From DATELY01 sp035276085 (GTDB lineage Bacteria > Pseudomonadota > Gammaproteobacteria > Steroidobacterales > Steroidobacteraceae), in assembly GCA_035276085.1 (NCBI GenBank), contig DATELY010000262.1, forward strand, positions 1 through 64,000: a DNA stretch of 64,000 nucleotides, written 5' to 3'. A program made the position numbers and the translations under genes. Under the pieces are notes generated by a model. It worked only from the letters and a program-made list of their open reading frames with translations. It searched no databases and was not told the origin of the DNA. The first letter of the stretch is position 1, and every line of letters starts with the position of its first letter. Positions 1 to 9,192 of the stretch are shown here, piece after piece.

Positions 1-318
1 GAGGTTATAGATGGACGCGATGATGGCGTACGGACGAACCGGCACGACCTGCCGCGCGCTGCTCGGCAACGCCGCCGCGAGATCGATCGAGAGATGCCGA
101 TTCTCTTCCGTGGGCGCCGTTGCGATGTGCCGGCGCCGCACGTGCAAGCGCAGCAGGAAATCCAGTGCGTCGGTATACACGATCAGATTGGCAAGACCGT
201 AGACCAGCAGCGAGAAGCTCGCCGCCTGCAGATTCGCTGCAGACAGCACGATCCAGCCCGTCAGCAACAGGCATACGCCGAGCGGCGCGATCAGGCTCCA
301 GGGGGTGTTGACCTTCAT
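1..318 (-). CDS. N-terminal part of a membrane protein, possibly a glycosyltransferase (runs off the window)
   Basis: An open frame of 106 codons starts with ATG at 318 and runs without a stop to the window edge. Its ATG overlaps the TGA of the upstream radical SAM gene by 4 nt (ATGA), so the two are translationally coupled. Residues 8-29 and 34-55 look like two hydrophobic segments (ending near LVYGLANLIVY), followed by a basic stretch (RLHVRRRH) and, at the cut end, VPVRPYAIIASIYNL. That last segment resembles the start of a family-2 glycosyltransferase domain behind membrane helices, but too little is present to be sure. Other readings, such as a plain membrane protein, are open. Confidence 0.5.
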   Translation of the reverse strand, partial: MKVNTPWSLIAPLGVCLLLTGWIVLSAANLQAASFSLLVYGLANLIVYTDALDFLLRLHVRRRHIATAPTEENRHLSIDLAAALPSSARQVVPVRPYAIIASIYNL

Positions 319-1946
319 GCAGTCGCGACGGCGCGGGCGGCCGGCGCCCTCCTTGCTTGCGGCAGGCGCGCATCGAGCTCCACGCGCACTTCCTCTGCGG
401 GTGCGATGGTGATGCCATGCTCAGCCAACACGGGCACTGCCGCCGCGATCCACACGAGCGAACGCACGCGGGAAGGCAGGTGCGCTACGCTGTCCTGCAG
501 GTCGGCGAGCATCGCCTCGAAGTCGCGCTCGATACGCAGGATCACTGCGCTCACGATCGGATCCATCGGCAGGATCTTCGCCGCCTGATCCCATTCGATC
601 GTCGTGCCGTTGATGTGCCGATGCGCGTACTGCGTGAACGGACGCAGTGCCGGATCGCGCGCAAATGCCGCGCCCGAGAAGGGAATCACGTAGGGATACA
701 TCCCCACTTCGCAACCCTGCCGCACCCAGCGATAACCCTCGCGCAGCGTCTCGGCGATGTCATGCAGCGTCGAGCGCGGTGAGCTCAGGATCAGATCGAG
801 GAACGGTGTGATGCCGAGCTCGCGCGCCGCCGTCAGCATCGGCTCGATGTGACGATGGATATGTCCCTTGTTGAATTCGTTCAGTACATCGCGCGAGAAG
901 CTCTCGATGCCGAATCCCAACACCCGGAAACCGGCCCGTCGCATGGCCGCAAGGCGTTCTTCGGTCATCGCATCGATGCGATTGGTGCTGATGAACTGCA
1001 GATCGCGCGGAATCGCGCCGCACGCCTTGGCTGCAACGATCAGCTCGCACAACGGCAACACGCGCCTGTCCTTCGTGAACACGAAGATGTCGTCCTGGAA
1101 GATGATCGTGCGTACGCGCGGATGCGTCGCCACGATACGCTCGATCATCGTCATGCATTCATCGGCTTCGAGGCGCGCAATGGTGGCGACACCGCCCTGG
1201 GCCTCATGCAGGAAGTTCGTGGAAGAGCAGAACGTGCAGCCCATCGGACAGTAGTTCAGTGTGATCAGACGGACAGAGCGAATCTCCGCAAGACACGCCT
1301 CGCGCGCGGCCTTCGTCGGCAGCGCTCCCACGCGGTACGCCGCTTCGAGGCGATCCCAATAGGCCTCGTACGGCATGCTCTCGTACGGAGTGGAAAAGAT
1401 TGCAGCGCGCAATTGCTCGCGAGTCAGAGCGGACTGTTGCAAACGCAGCAAGCGGCCATCGGGCAGTTGCTCCACCATGCCGACGATGCCACCCAATCCC
1501 TGCCGTGATCGCAAGCGGGCAGCCAGTTCGAGCAACGGTTGTTCGCCTTCGCCGAGCACCACGCGATCGAAAGGACCCAGCTCGAACATGAGCTCGGGCC
1601 TGAACGTCGCCTCCATGCCGCCTGCGACGATCACGGCCTTGGGAGCCAGGCGGCGCGCGAGATGCGCGAGCTCCAGGTCGAACCGCAGCGTCATGCCCGT
1701 CGTGGAGATGCCAATGACATCCCAGGTGTCGCGCAGCAGTTCGCGCTCGAACGCGCGCTCCGGCGGCCCGACGCAACAGTTCGGATCGAAGACTTTGACT
1801 TCGACGCCTTGTGAAATGAGCACGCCCGCGAGTCGCCATACGCCAAGCGGCGGCGCCAGGAAGGTATATTCACCACAATGCGGGTCGTAGGGACCCACTA
1901 GAAGAAACTTCGGCAAACGCTCCCCCCGGATGTTCGAATCGTTCAC
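315..1946 (-). CDS. B12-binding radical SAM protein
   Basis: A 543-residue protein. Residues 1-150 look like a cobalamin-binding fold (VFDPNC, DVIGISTTGM, VIVAGGMEA, GEGEQPLLEL), followed by a radical SAM domain with the cluster motif C233-P-M-G-C237-T-F-C240. The family uses SAM cleavage plus cobalamin to methylate or rearrange unreactive carbons; the substrate cannot be read from sequence. The start codon is GTG at 1946. The 3' end overlaps the next membrane-protein gene by 4 nt, so the two probably serve one pathway, perhaps lipid or hopanoid modification (inference). The C-terminus after residue 440 is less typical and may bind substrate. Confidence 0.85.
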   Translation of the reverse strand: MNDSNIRGERLPKFLLVGPYDPHCGEYTFLAPPLGVWRLAGVLISQGVEVKVFDPNCCVGPPERAFERELLRDTWDVIGISTTGMTLRFDLELAHLARRLAPKAVIVAGGMEATFRPELMFELGPFDRVVLGEGEQPLLELAARLRSRQGLGGIVGMVEQLPDGRLLRLQQSALTREQLRAAIFSTPYESMPYEAYWDRLEAAYRVGALPTKAAREACLAEIRSVRLITLNYCPMGCTFCSSTNFLHEAQGGVATIARLEADECMTMIERIVATHPRVRTIIFQDDIFVFTKDRRVLPLCELIVAAKACGAIPRDLQFISTNRIDAMTEERLAAMRRAGFRVLGFGIESFSRDVLNEFNKGHIHRHIEPMLTAARELGITPFLDLILSSPRSTLHDIAETLREGYRWVRQGCEVGMYPYVIPFSGAAFARDPALRPFTQYAHRHINGTTIEWDQAAKILPMDPIVSAVILRIERDFEAMLADLQDSVAHLPSRVRSLVWIAAAVPVLAEHGITIAPAEEVRVELDARLPQARRAPAARAVATA

Positions 1947-2212
1947 GCGAGCGTCCAGCTAAACGCAGGCTCGTTCGCGCAGGTTCCGGCGGGGTTTCGC
2001 GGATTACTTAACGTATGGCGATGGCGCCCGATGGACTTCCTGTCCATCAAACACTTGCGCACCATCGACGCAGCAAGTTGTGATCGGCCGAAAAAACGCG
2101 GGGATTCCGCGTAGCCAGACGTCGCTGCAAGGCGCCACGCAATCCGTGCGCGGCACGCGCGTCCTACGTCGCGATCGAGAACGCAACGAAGCGGCAGGTC
2201 TCCATCGCCGTC

Positions 2213-3367
2213 TCAGCGCAGCGCGCCAGCGTCACGCGCCTGCTTCAAGACGTTGGCGTCGATACCCCAATCCGCAACCACCGCATCCGAATCACCGCCG
2301 GTGCGCGGCGGAGCTTTCGGATGATCGGGCACCGTGCGCGAGAAGCGCGGTGCTGGTGCGTTCTGTAGTACACCGTCGACCTCGATGAATGATTTGCGCG
2401 CGCGATTGTGTGGATGCTCGGCGGCTTCGGCCAGCGTCAGCACAGGCGTGACACAGGCATCGACGCCCTCGAAGATCTGCATCCACTCAGCGCGCGTCTT
2501 CGTCTTGAAGACCGCGGTCAGCTCGGCCTTGAACGCCGGCCAGACCGTATCGACGATCTCCTGGCTGTGCTTGGGGAATCCCACGGGAATCCATTTCTCG
2601 CGCGGCAGGCCGAGCTTCTCGATCATCGCGGCGTAGAACTGCGGCTCGAGCGCGCCGACGGACAGACACTTGCCATCGGCACAGGCATATACGTCGTAGT
2701 AGTGCGCGCCGCCGCCCAAGAGATGACGACCCGTACGATCCTCGAACTGTCCGCGTGCGCGATAGCCGAAGAACATCGCCATGAACGACAGCGCGCCATC
2801 GACCATCGCGGCATCGACGACTTGTCCCTTCCCGGACTGACGCGCTTCGAGCACTGCGCACACGATGCCGTAGGCCATCAACAACCCACCGCCGCCGAAA
2901 TCGCCAATGAGGTTCAGCGGCACCACCGGTTTGCCGTCGGTCGGACCGATCTGATGCAGCACGCCGGTGAGTCCGATGTAGTTGAGATCATGGCCCGCGC
3001 TTTGCGCGTAGGGACCGTCCTGACCCCAACCCGTCATGCGTGCATAGACGATCTTCGGATTGCGCGCGAGGCACGCATCGGGACCGAGGCCGAGCCGCTC
3101 GGCCACGCCCGGCCGGAATCCTTCGACGATCACATCGGCTTTTTGCACGAGGGACAGGACGAACTCCTGTGCGCTCTTCTGCTTCAGATCGAGCGCCACG
3201 GAACGGCGATTACGCGACAGCGGCGAGACATCGGGATTGCTTTCACCTTCGGCAAGGCGATCCACGCGAACCACGTCCGCACCCATGTCACCCAGCATCA
3301 TGCAGCCATAGGGCGCAGGCCCGATGCCCGCAAGCTCGACGACGCGAAGACCTTTCAACGGACCCAT
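2213..3367 (-). CDS. Alpha-methylacyl-CoA racemase (family III CoA-transferase fold)
   Basis: A 384-residue protein of the CaiB/BaiF fold. The start GLRVVELAGIGPAPYG, the AGHDLNYIGLTG stretch and IGDFGGGG are hallmarks of alpha-methylacyl-CoA racemase; these carry the His and Asp used as acid/base pair, and a Glu in ALEPQFYAAM matches the third active-site residue. It interconverts (2R)- and (2S)-methylacyl-CoA so that branched chains, including sterol side chains, can enter beta-oxidation. It lies 119 bp downstream of the FadJ-like gene on the same strand. The ATG at 3367 is well placed and the length is normal. Family III CoA-transferases are the alternative; the full active-site set favours the racemase. 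Confidence 0.9.
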   Translation of the reverse strand: MGPLKGLRVVELAGIGPAPYGCMMLGDMGADVVRVDRLAEGESNPDVSPLSRNRRSVALDLKQKSAQEFVLSLVQKADVIVEGFRPGVAERLGLGPDACLARNPKIVYARMTGWGQDGPYAQSAGHDLNYIGLTGVLHQIGPTDGKPVVPLNLIGDFGGGGLLMAYGIVCAVLEARQSGKGQVVDAAMVDGALSFMAMFFGYRARGQFEDRTGRHLLGGGAHYYDVYACADGKCLSVGALEPQFYAAMIEKLGLPREKWIPVGFPKHSQEIVDTVWPAFKAELTAVFKTKTRAEWMQIFEGVDACVTPVLTLAEAAEHPHNRARKSFIEVDGVLQNAPAPRFSRTVPDHPKAPPRTGGDSDAVVADWGIDANVLKQARDAGALR

Positions 3368-3486
3368 GCAGACTCTCTCCTGTAACGGTTGCTCATCCAG
3401 CCCCAGAATGCAGCCGATGATCGCTTCGTGATCTCGGACGTGCGCGCGACAGCCCGAATGAAATCAAACGTCGCATCGCGTCGGTC

Positions 3487-5622
3487 CTATCGATAGAACG
3501 GCTCGTTGCGCTCGGCACGCGCACGCAGCCACGCCGATGGCGCGAAGCGCGGCCCATGGAGCTTTGCCAGGCGATCGCATTCGGCCACGAAGCTGCGAAT
3601 GCCGACGGTATCGATGAATGACAGCGTGCCGCCGGTCCACGACGGGAACCCCAGCCCCAGGACCGAGCCGAGGTCGGCATCCGCCGAGTGCGTCACCACG
3701 CCCGCTTCGACGCAGCGAGCCGTTTCCAGCGACTGGATGAAGAGAAAGCGCTGCTTCACTTCCTCGGGCGAGGGTTGCTCAGCGGCCGGCGGAAAGGCCT
3801 GTTGCAGTCCGGGCCACAAATGCTTCTTCCCGCCTTCCGGATACTCGTAGAACCCTTTGCCATAGCGCTTGCCCGGGCGTTTGAACTCTTCGAGCATGCG
3901 ACGCAGCACGGGATAGCCGCAGGGCGGCTCGTAGCGCTCGCCGAGCGCGGCTTGCTCTTGCTTGGCGATCTCCATCGGCAGTTCGAGCGTGACTTCGTCG
4001 AGTACGGCGAGCGGCCCCACCGCCATGCCGGCGAACTTCGCTGCATTCTCGATCAGTGCCGGTGCCACGCCATCCGCAAGCAGGCGCATGCCTTCGTGGA
4101 TGTACGCGCCAAAGACGCGGCTCGTGTAGAACCCACGGCCGTCGTTCACCACGATGGGAACCATCTTGAGTTGCCCGACGTAGTCGAGTGCGCGTGCAAG
4201 TGTCTCGGGCGCAGTCTGCTTGCCGACGATCACTTCGACGAGCGGCATGCGCTCGACGGGCGAGAAGAAGTGCAGGCCGATGAACTGTGCCGGACGTTGC
4301 GACGCGCGCGCCAACTCGGTGATCGGCAGTGTCGAGGTGTTCGACGCGAAGAGTGCTCCTGCCGGAATGACCGCTGCGGCTTTGCGTGTCACGTCGGCCT
4401 TGATGGCTTTGTCCTCGAACACGGCTTCGATGACGAGATCGCACGCTGCCAGATCCGCGTAAACCGCCGTCGGCTCGATGCGTCCCGACACCGCGTCCGC
4501 CTGGGCCTGCGCACGCTTGCCCTTCTGCACGTCCTTCTGCAGCAGTTGAACGGAGTATGCCTTGCCCTTTTCGGCGCGCGCGACTTCCGTATCGAGCAGC
4601 ACCACATCGATACCGGCCATCGCGCTGACATAGGCGATGCCCGAGCCCATCATGCCGGCACCCAGGATGCCGAGCTTCTTCACCTGCGACTTCGGCACAT
4701 CGCGCGGACGGCGCACGAGCTTTGCCGCTTCGCCCTTGTTGATGAAATTCGTACGGATGATGTTGCGCGAAACAGGATCCGCCAGCAGCTTGCCGAAGTA
4801 CTTCGCCTCCAGCTGCAACGCCTTGTCGAACGGCATCATCGTGCCTTCGAACACGCAGTCGAGGATGGCGATGGGTGCGGGATAGTTGTGATAGGTCTGT
4901 GCGCTCAGGAGCGCGGCGCGCAACGTCATGGCATTCGCAAGCTCGTTGTCGAGCAAGCCTCTGCTCGCGGTGGCTCCTTGCTTGTCCCAGGCGCGCACCG
5001 GATCGGGTGCGCTCAGAATCCACTCGCGTGCCTTGGCAACGAGCTGATCGCGCGGTGCGATGGCATCGACGATGCGCAGCTGCAACGCTTCGGCAGGTCC
5101 AACGCTCTTGCCTGCGAGCATGAGATTCAATGCGGGCTCGATCCCGATGATGCGCGGCAGACGCTGCGTTCCGCCCCAGCCCGGCAGTAGTCCCAACGTC
5201 ACTTCGGGCAACCCCACGATGACCTTTGGGTCATCGGCCAGCACGCGGTAATGACACGCAAGCGCCAGCTCGAGTCCGCCGCCGAGCGCGAGCCCGTTGA
5301 CCGCGGCGGCGAACGGTTTGCCGCAGGTCTCGATGCGCCGATACACAGCGATCGAGATGCGCTCGCTGACCGCGGCGCCGTCTTGCAGCGATACGCTGCC
5401 GGCGATGCGCACGAGCTCTTTCAGATCCGCGCCGGCCACGAACGAGGCTTTGCCCGAGGTGATCACCGCGCCCTTGATCGCGGGGTCCGTTGCCACTTTG
5501 TCGATCGCCGCCGTCAGATCCGCCGCGAACTGCGGCGTCACCACGTTCATCGGCTTGTCGGGATCGTTCACGGTGATCAGCGCGACACCATCGGCGCCGA
5601 CTTCGAACTGCATCGTCTTCAT
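3487..5622 (-). CDS. fadJ: Enoyl-CoA hydratase / 3-hydroxyacyl-CoA dehydrogenase fusion (FadJ-like)
   Basis: The beta-oxidation multifunctional alpha subunit, 711 residues from the ATG at 5622; longer frames exist, but homology begins at MKTMQFEV. Residues 1-190 are the crotonase domain, with GLALGGGLELALAC and GLPEVTLGLLPGWGG carrying the two catalytic glutamates. From about 310 comes the NAD-binding domain (LGILGAGMMGSGIAY), followed by two C-terminal 3HCDH domains (GLHFFSPVERMPLVEV). It hydrates 2-enoyl-CoA and oxidises 3-hydroxyacyl-CoA. The thiolase gene 29 bp upstream should encode the partner beta subunit but is internally deleted, so this enzyme must rely on a thiolase elsewhere or the locus is degrading. 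Confidence 0.92.
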   Translation of the reverse strand: MKTMQFEVGADGVALITVNDPDKPMNVVTPQFAADLTAAIDKVATDPAIKGAVITSGKASFVAGADLKELVRIAGSVSLQDGAAVSERISIAVYRRIETCGKPFAAAVNGLALGGGLELALACHYRVLADDPKVIVGLPEVTLGLLPGWGGTQRLPRIIGIEPALNLMLAGKSVGPAEALQLRIVDAIAPRDQLVAKAREWILSAPDPVRAWDKQGATASRGLLDNELANAMTLRAALLSAQTYHNYPAPIAILDCVFEGTMMPFDKALQLEAKYFGKLLADPVSRNIIRTNFINKGEAAKLVRRPRDVPKSQVKKLGILGAGMMGSGIAYVSAMAGIDVVLLDTEVARAEKGKAYSVQLLQKDVQKGKRAQAQADAVSGRIEPTAVYADLAACDLVIEAVFEDKAIKADVTRKAAAVIPAGALFASNTSTLPITELARASQRPAQFIGLHFFSPVERMPLVEVIVGKQTAPETLARALDYVGQLKMVPIVVNDGRGFYTSRVFGAYIHEGMRLLADGVAPALIENAAKFAGMAVGPLAVLDEVTLELPMEIAKQEQAALGERYEPPCGYPVLRRMLEEFKRPGKRYGKGFYEYPEGGKKHLWPGLQQAFPPAAEQPSPEEVKQRFLFIQSLETARCVEAGVVTHSADADLGSVLGLGFPSWTGGTLSFIDTVGIRSFVAECDRLAKLHGPRFAPSAWLRARAERNEPFYR

Positions 5623-5651
5623 CGCTTCTTGTCTCGCGGTGCCGAGCCGTG

Positions 5652-6140
5652 TCACACGCGCTCGATGAGGGTGGCGATACCGAGGCCGTTGCCGGCGCAC
5701 AGTGTGATGAGCGCGGTGCCCAGATTGCGCCGCTCCAGCTCATCGAGCGCAATGTCCGCGCCCATGATCGTGCGCGACATGCATTCCACGCCGCCGCCGC
5801 TCACTGCGTCGGCAGCGCCCGCCACGATCTGGGCGGCACCGGCATTGACCGCTTCCAGTGCGCAGGCGCAGAAGCGGTTCACCTGCTGACCCGCAACCGA
5901 TTCTGCATAACGTGCGTTCAACACGGCGGCGCGCCCGATATTGCCGCCCTGCTCTCCCACCGGTTGCGCGCAGCCCAGCATCACGTCGTCGATGAGCGCC
6001 GTATCCAATCGACTGCGCTCGGCCAGTGCTTCCAGTACCCGGGACGCAAGGCGAATGGCGCTGACTTCGTGCAGGGCTCCATCCGGCCGGCCACGCCCGC
6101 GCGGCGTTCTGACATGATCGTAGATGAAGGCGTCTGTCAT
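5652..6140 (-). pseudogene. Internally deleted acetyl-CoA acyltransferase (thiolase)
   Basis: The frame from ATG 6140 encodes 162 residues. Residues 1-129 match the start of a FadI/FadA-type thiolase, from FIYDHVRTPRGRGRPDG to VECMSRTIMGAD, including the acyl-accepting Cys in NRFCACALEAVN. The sequence then jumps directly to LDELERRNLGTALITLC and ends GLGIATLIERV, the normal last 35 residues of a thiolase. Full-length thiolases are about 390 residues, so roughly 230 central residues are missing, with the reading frame kept across the junction. The catalytic His region lies in the missing part, so the product should be inactive. It precedes the FadJ-like gene in the same operon. An assembly collapse is the alternative. 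Confidence 0.85.
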
Positions 6141-6276
6141 GAAGCTCTCGGCATGCTGGCAATCGAGGCACAATGGCACACCCGCCCGGCGGCACCTGGG
6201 TGAGGGGGCGTGAGAATAGCGCAACGCCCGTTCGTAGTTGGAAGCCCGCGGACCGCACGTCTTTGTAGGACCACAC

Positions 6277-9192
6277 ATGAGCACTTGGGCCTTGATCCCG
6301 ATCAAGCCGCGCGCGCAATGCAAGACGCGGCTGGCCTCGATACTCACTGCCGCGCAGCGTGAAGCGCTGGCGCGCGAGCTGCTTGCACACGTGCTTGCGA
6401 CGGTGCGGGCAACGCGGGGCATCGACCGCATTGCGCTCATCAGCCGCGAACGTGACGACGTGGCCGACGACGTGCTGCTGCTCGAGGATCGCGGCAGCGA
6501 CTTGAACACGAGTCTCGAGTCGGGGGTCGATCAAGCGCTGGCTGCGGGCGCGAGCACCGTACTCGTATTGCCGGCAGATCTGCCGCACCTGCGTTCCGAC
6601 GATGTGGACCGGCTCCTGGCCGGCGCACGCACCGCGGGCATCGCGATCGCGCCCGATCGTCATGAGCACGGCACCAACGCTCTGTGTTTTTCCGCGCAGG
6701 CGCGCATTCGTTTCCAGTTCGGACCGGGCAGCTTCGAGCAGCATCGCGCTCGAGCGCGCGCCACTGGCCGCGAGGCGCTCTGCGTTCGCAGCCGAGGCCT
6801 GGGTTTGGATATCGACACGGCCGCGGATTGGCGCGAGCTCGATGGCGCTGCCACGTCGCTGGCCCTGCCGGATTCGGATCTCGAAGCATTGCTCGCCACA
6901 CCGCTCGATGAGCTCATGGCCGAAGCACAGCGCCTGACACTGGCCGGACACGGCCGGCTCGTCAGCTACTCGCGCAAGGTATTCATACCGCTGACACAGC
7001 TGTGTCGCGATGTGTGCCACTACTGCACGTTCGCGAAAGCGCCGCGCGCGCTCAAGGCGCCCTACCTGTCGCTCGACGAGGTGCTGTCGATTGCACGCGC
7101 CGGCGCGGTCGCCGGTTGCAAGGAAGCACTGTTCACGTTGGGAGATCAGCCGGAGAAGCGCTATTCGGTGGCGCAGCGCGCGCTGGATGAAATGGGCCAT
7201 GCCACGACGCTCGAATACGTCGCCGCCGCAGCGAAGGCGGTCTATGAAGAAACGGGCCTGCTGCCCCATCTGAACCCCGGTGTCATGACCGCCGCAGAGA
7301 TCGCTCGGCTGCGCACCGTGAGCGTCTCCATGGGCGTGATGCTCGAAACTGCTTCGGAACGGCTGTCCGAACGCGGCGGACCGCATTTCGGTTCGCCCGA
7401 CAAACACCCGGCCGTTCGATTGGCGACGCTGCGCGCGGCCGGCGAGCACGCCGTGCCCTTCACCACCGGCCTGCTCATCGGCATTGGCGAGACGCGGCGC
7501 GAGCGCCTGGAATCCCTGCTGGCGATTCGAGACCTGCACGAACGTTACGGGCACATCCAGGAAATCATCATTCAAAACTTCCGCGCCAAATCGGACACCA
7601 AGATGGCGCACGCGGAGGACCCCTCGCTCGAAGAACATCTGTGGACGATCGCAGCCGCGCGCGTGATGTTCGGGCCCGACATGACGCTGCAAGCACCGCC
7701 GAACCTGCGCCCAGGCGCGTTGCCGGCACTGACTCGCGCCGGGATCAATGACTGGGGCGGCGTATCGCCGGTGACACCCGATCATGTGAACCCGGAAGCG
7801 CCGTGGCCGCATCTGCAGCGGTTGCACGATGAAACGAGCGCGGCCAATCGTGAGCTCGTCGAGCGGCTGGCGATCGGGCCACGCTATGCCCTCGCTCCGG
7901 AACGTTGGGTCGATGCGGGGTTGCGAGCGGCGGTGCGTCGGCGCAGCGATGCGGCCGGCTTCGCGTACGTTGATCCTTGGTATGCAGGCCGTGGTGATGG
8001 GGTCCCGGATGCCGCACACGCGTGGTTGAAACCCTCGCCGACCAGTCGCGTCACGTCGCTTGCGGGTGCGCGCGCATTGCATCGTGTGCAACGCGGCGAT
8101 GTGCTCGACGAGCAGGAAATCGCAACGCTGTTCGCCGCCCGCGGCGACGAGTTGACTGCGGTGCTGCATGCGGCCGACGCGTTACGGCAGGAAACGTGCG
8201 GCGATGTCGTCACCTTCGTCTGCAATCGCAACATCAACTACACGAACATCTGCACCTACAAGTGCGGCTTCTGCGCCTTCTCCAAGGGCCGCAGCAGTCG
8301 CGACTTGCGCGGCCCGGCCTATAACCTCGATCTGGACGAGATTGCGCGGCGCACGCAGGAAGCGCACGCGGCAGGGGCGACGGAGGTGTGTTTGCAGGGC
8401 GGCATCCATCCCTCGTACACCGGCGAGACTTACCTATCGATCGTGCGCGCCGTGAAAGAAGCAGTGCCGACGATGCACGTGCACGCCTTCTCGCCGTTGG
8501 AAGTCACTCATGGCGCAGCCACGCTCGGATTGTCGTTGCACGACTATCTGGCGCGCCTGCAGGCCGCCGGCCTGTCGAGCCTGCCCGGCACGGCTGCGGA
8601 GATCCTCGACGACGAAGTCCGCGCGTTGATCTGTGCCGACAAGATCAACACGGCACAGTGGCTCGATGTCATGCGCGCGGCACATCGCGTCGGTCTGCGC
8701 AGCACGGCCACGATCATGTTCGGTCACGCCGATCAGCCGCATCACTGGGCCCGGCATCTGTTGCGGATTCGAGCATTGCAGGCGGAAACCGGCGGCTTCA
8801 CCGAGTTCGTGCCGCTGGCCTTCGTGCACATGGAAGCGCCGATGTGGCGCAAGGGCCTGGCCCGCTCGGGCCCCACGTTCCGCGAAGCCGTGTTGATGCA
8901 TGCGATTGCGCGGCTCGTGCTGCATCCGGTGGTCACCAACATCCAGACCTCGTGGGTGAAGATGGGTCCGGAAGGCGCGGCGTTCTGCCTCCAGGCCGGA
9001 GCGAACGATCTCGGCGGTACGTTGATGAACGAGTCGATCACGCGCGCCGCCGGCGGCGTGAATGGACAGGAAATGGATCCGCAGCGATTGCGGGACATGA
9101 TCCGGTCCTTGGGCCGCCCCGCGCGCCAGCGCACGACGTTCTACGGCGAGCCTTCCGCTGCAGTCACCGGTAACGATGTCCATGTCTCTTGA
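6277..9192 (+). CDS. cofC-cofG-cofH: CofC-CofG-CofH triple fusion for coenzyme F420 synthesis
   Basis: One chain of 971 residues carries three F420 enzymes. Residues 1-205 are the CofC/FbiD guanylyltransferase (MSTWALIPIKPRAQCKTRL, VLPADLPHL), which activates 2-phospholactate, 3-phosphoglycerate or PEP; which one cannot be told here. Residues 215-580 are CofG, with cluster motif C243-x3-C247-x2-C250. Residues 600-960 are CofH, with C659-x3-C663-x2-C666. CofG and CofH together make the deazaflavin FO from tyrosine and aminoribitylaminouracil. Mycobacterial FbiC fuses only CofG and CofH; here CofC is added in front. The ATG at 6277 has an upstream AGGA. The last 17 nt overlap the phosphatase gene. 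CofD and CofE are not in the window. Confidence 0.93.
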   Translation: MSTWALIPIKPRAQCKTRLASILTAAQREALARELLAHVLATVRATRGIDRIALISRERDDVADDVLLLEDRGSDLNTSLESGVDQALAAGASTVLVLPADLPHLRSDDVDRLLAGARTAGIAIAPDRHEHGTNALCFSAQARIRFQFGPGSFEQHRARARATGREALCVRSRGLGLDIDTAADWRELDGAATSLALPDSDLEALLATPLDELMAEAQRLTLAGHGRLVSYSRKVFIPLTQLCRDVCHYCTFAKAPRALKAPYLSLDEVLSIARAGAVAGCKEALFTLGDQPEKRYSVAQRALDEMGHATTLEYVAAAAKAVYEETGLLPHLNPGVMTAAEIARLRTVSVSMGVMLETASERLSERGGPHFGSPDKHPAVRLATLRAAGEHAVPFTTGLLIGIGETRRERLESLLAIRDLHERYGHIQEIIIQNFRAKSDTKMAHAEDPSLEEHLWTIAAARVMFGPDMTLQAPPNLRPGALPALTRAGINDWGGVSPVTPDHVNPEAPWPHLQRLHDETSAANRELVERLAIGPRYALAPERWVDAGLRAAVRRRSDAAGFAYVDPWYAGRGDGVPDAAHAWLKPSPTSRVTSLAGARALHRVQRGDVLDEQEIATLFAARGDELTAVLHAADALRQETCGDVVTFVCNRNINYTNICTYKCGFCAFSKGRSSRDLRGPAYNLDLDEIARRTQEAHAAGATEVCLQGGIHPSYTGETYLSIVRAVKEAVPTMHVHAFSPLEVTHGAATLGLSLHDYLARLQAAGLSSLPGTAAEILDDEVRALICADKINTAQWLDVMRAAHRVGLRSTATIMFGHADQPHHWARHLLRIRALQAETGGFTEFVPLAFVHMEAPMWRKGLARSGPTFREAVLMHAIARLVLHPVVTNIQTSWVKMGPEGAAFCLQAGANDLGGTLMNESITRAAGGVNGQEMDPQRLRDMIRSLGRPARQRTTFYGEPSAAVTGNDVHVS

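Noticed and set aside
2004..2107. A minus-strand frame ending PITTCCVDGAQVFDGQE looked like the N-terminus of an amidohydrolase.
   Set aside because: Only about 20 residues match loosely, no start or continuation exists; too weak to call a pseudogene.
5740..8169. An 809-residue open frame on the minus strand.
   Set aside because: It is antisense to the CofC-CofG-CofH fusion and has no domain resemblance; a high-GC shadow.
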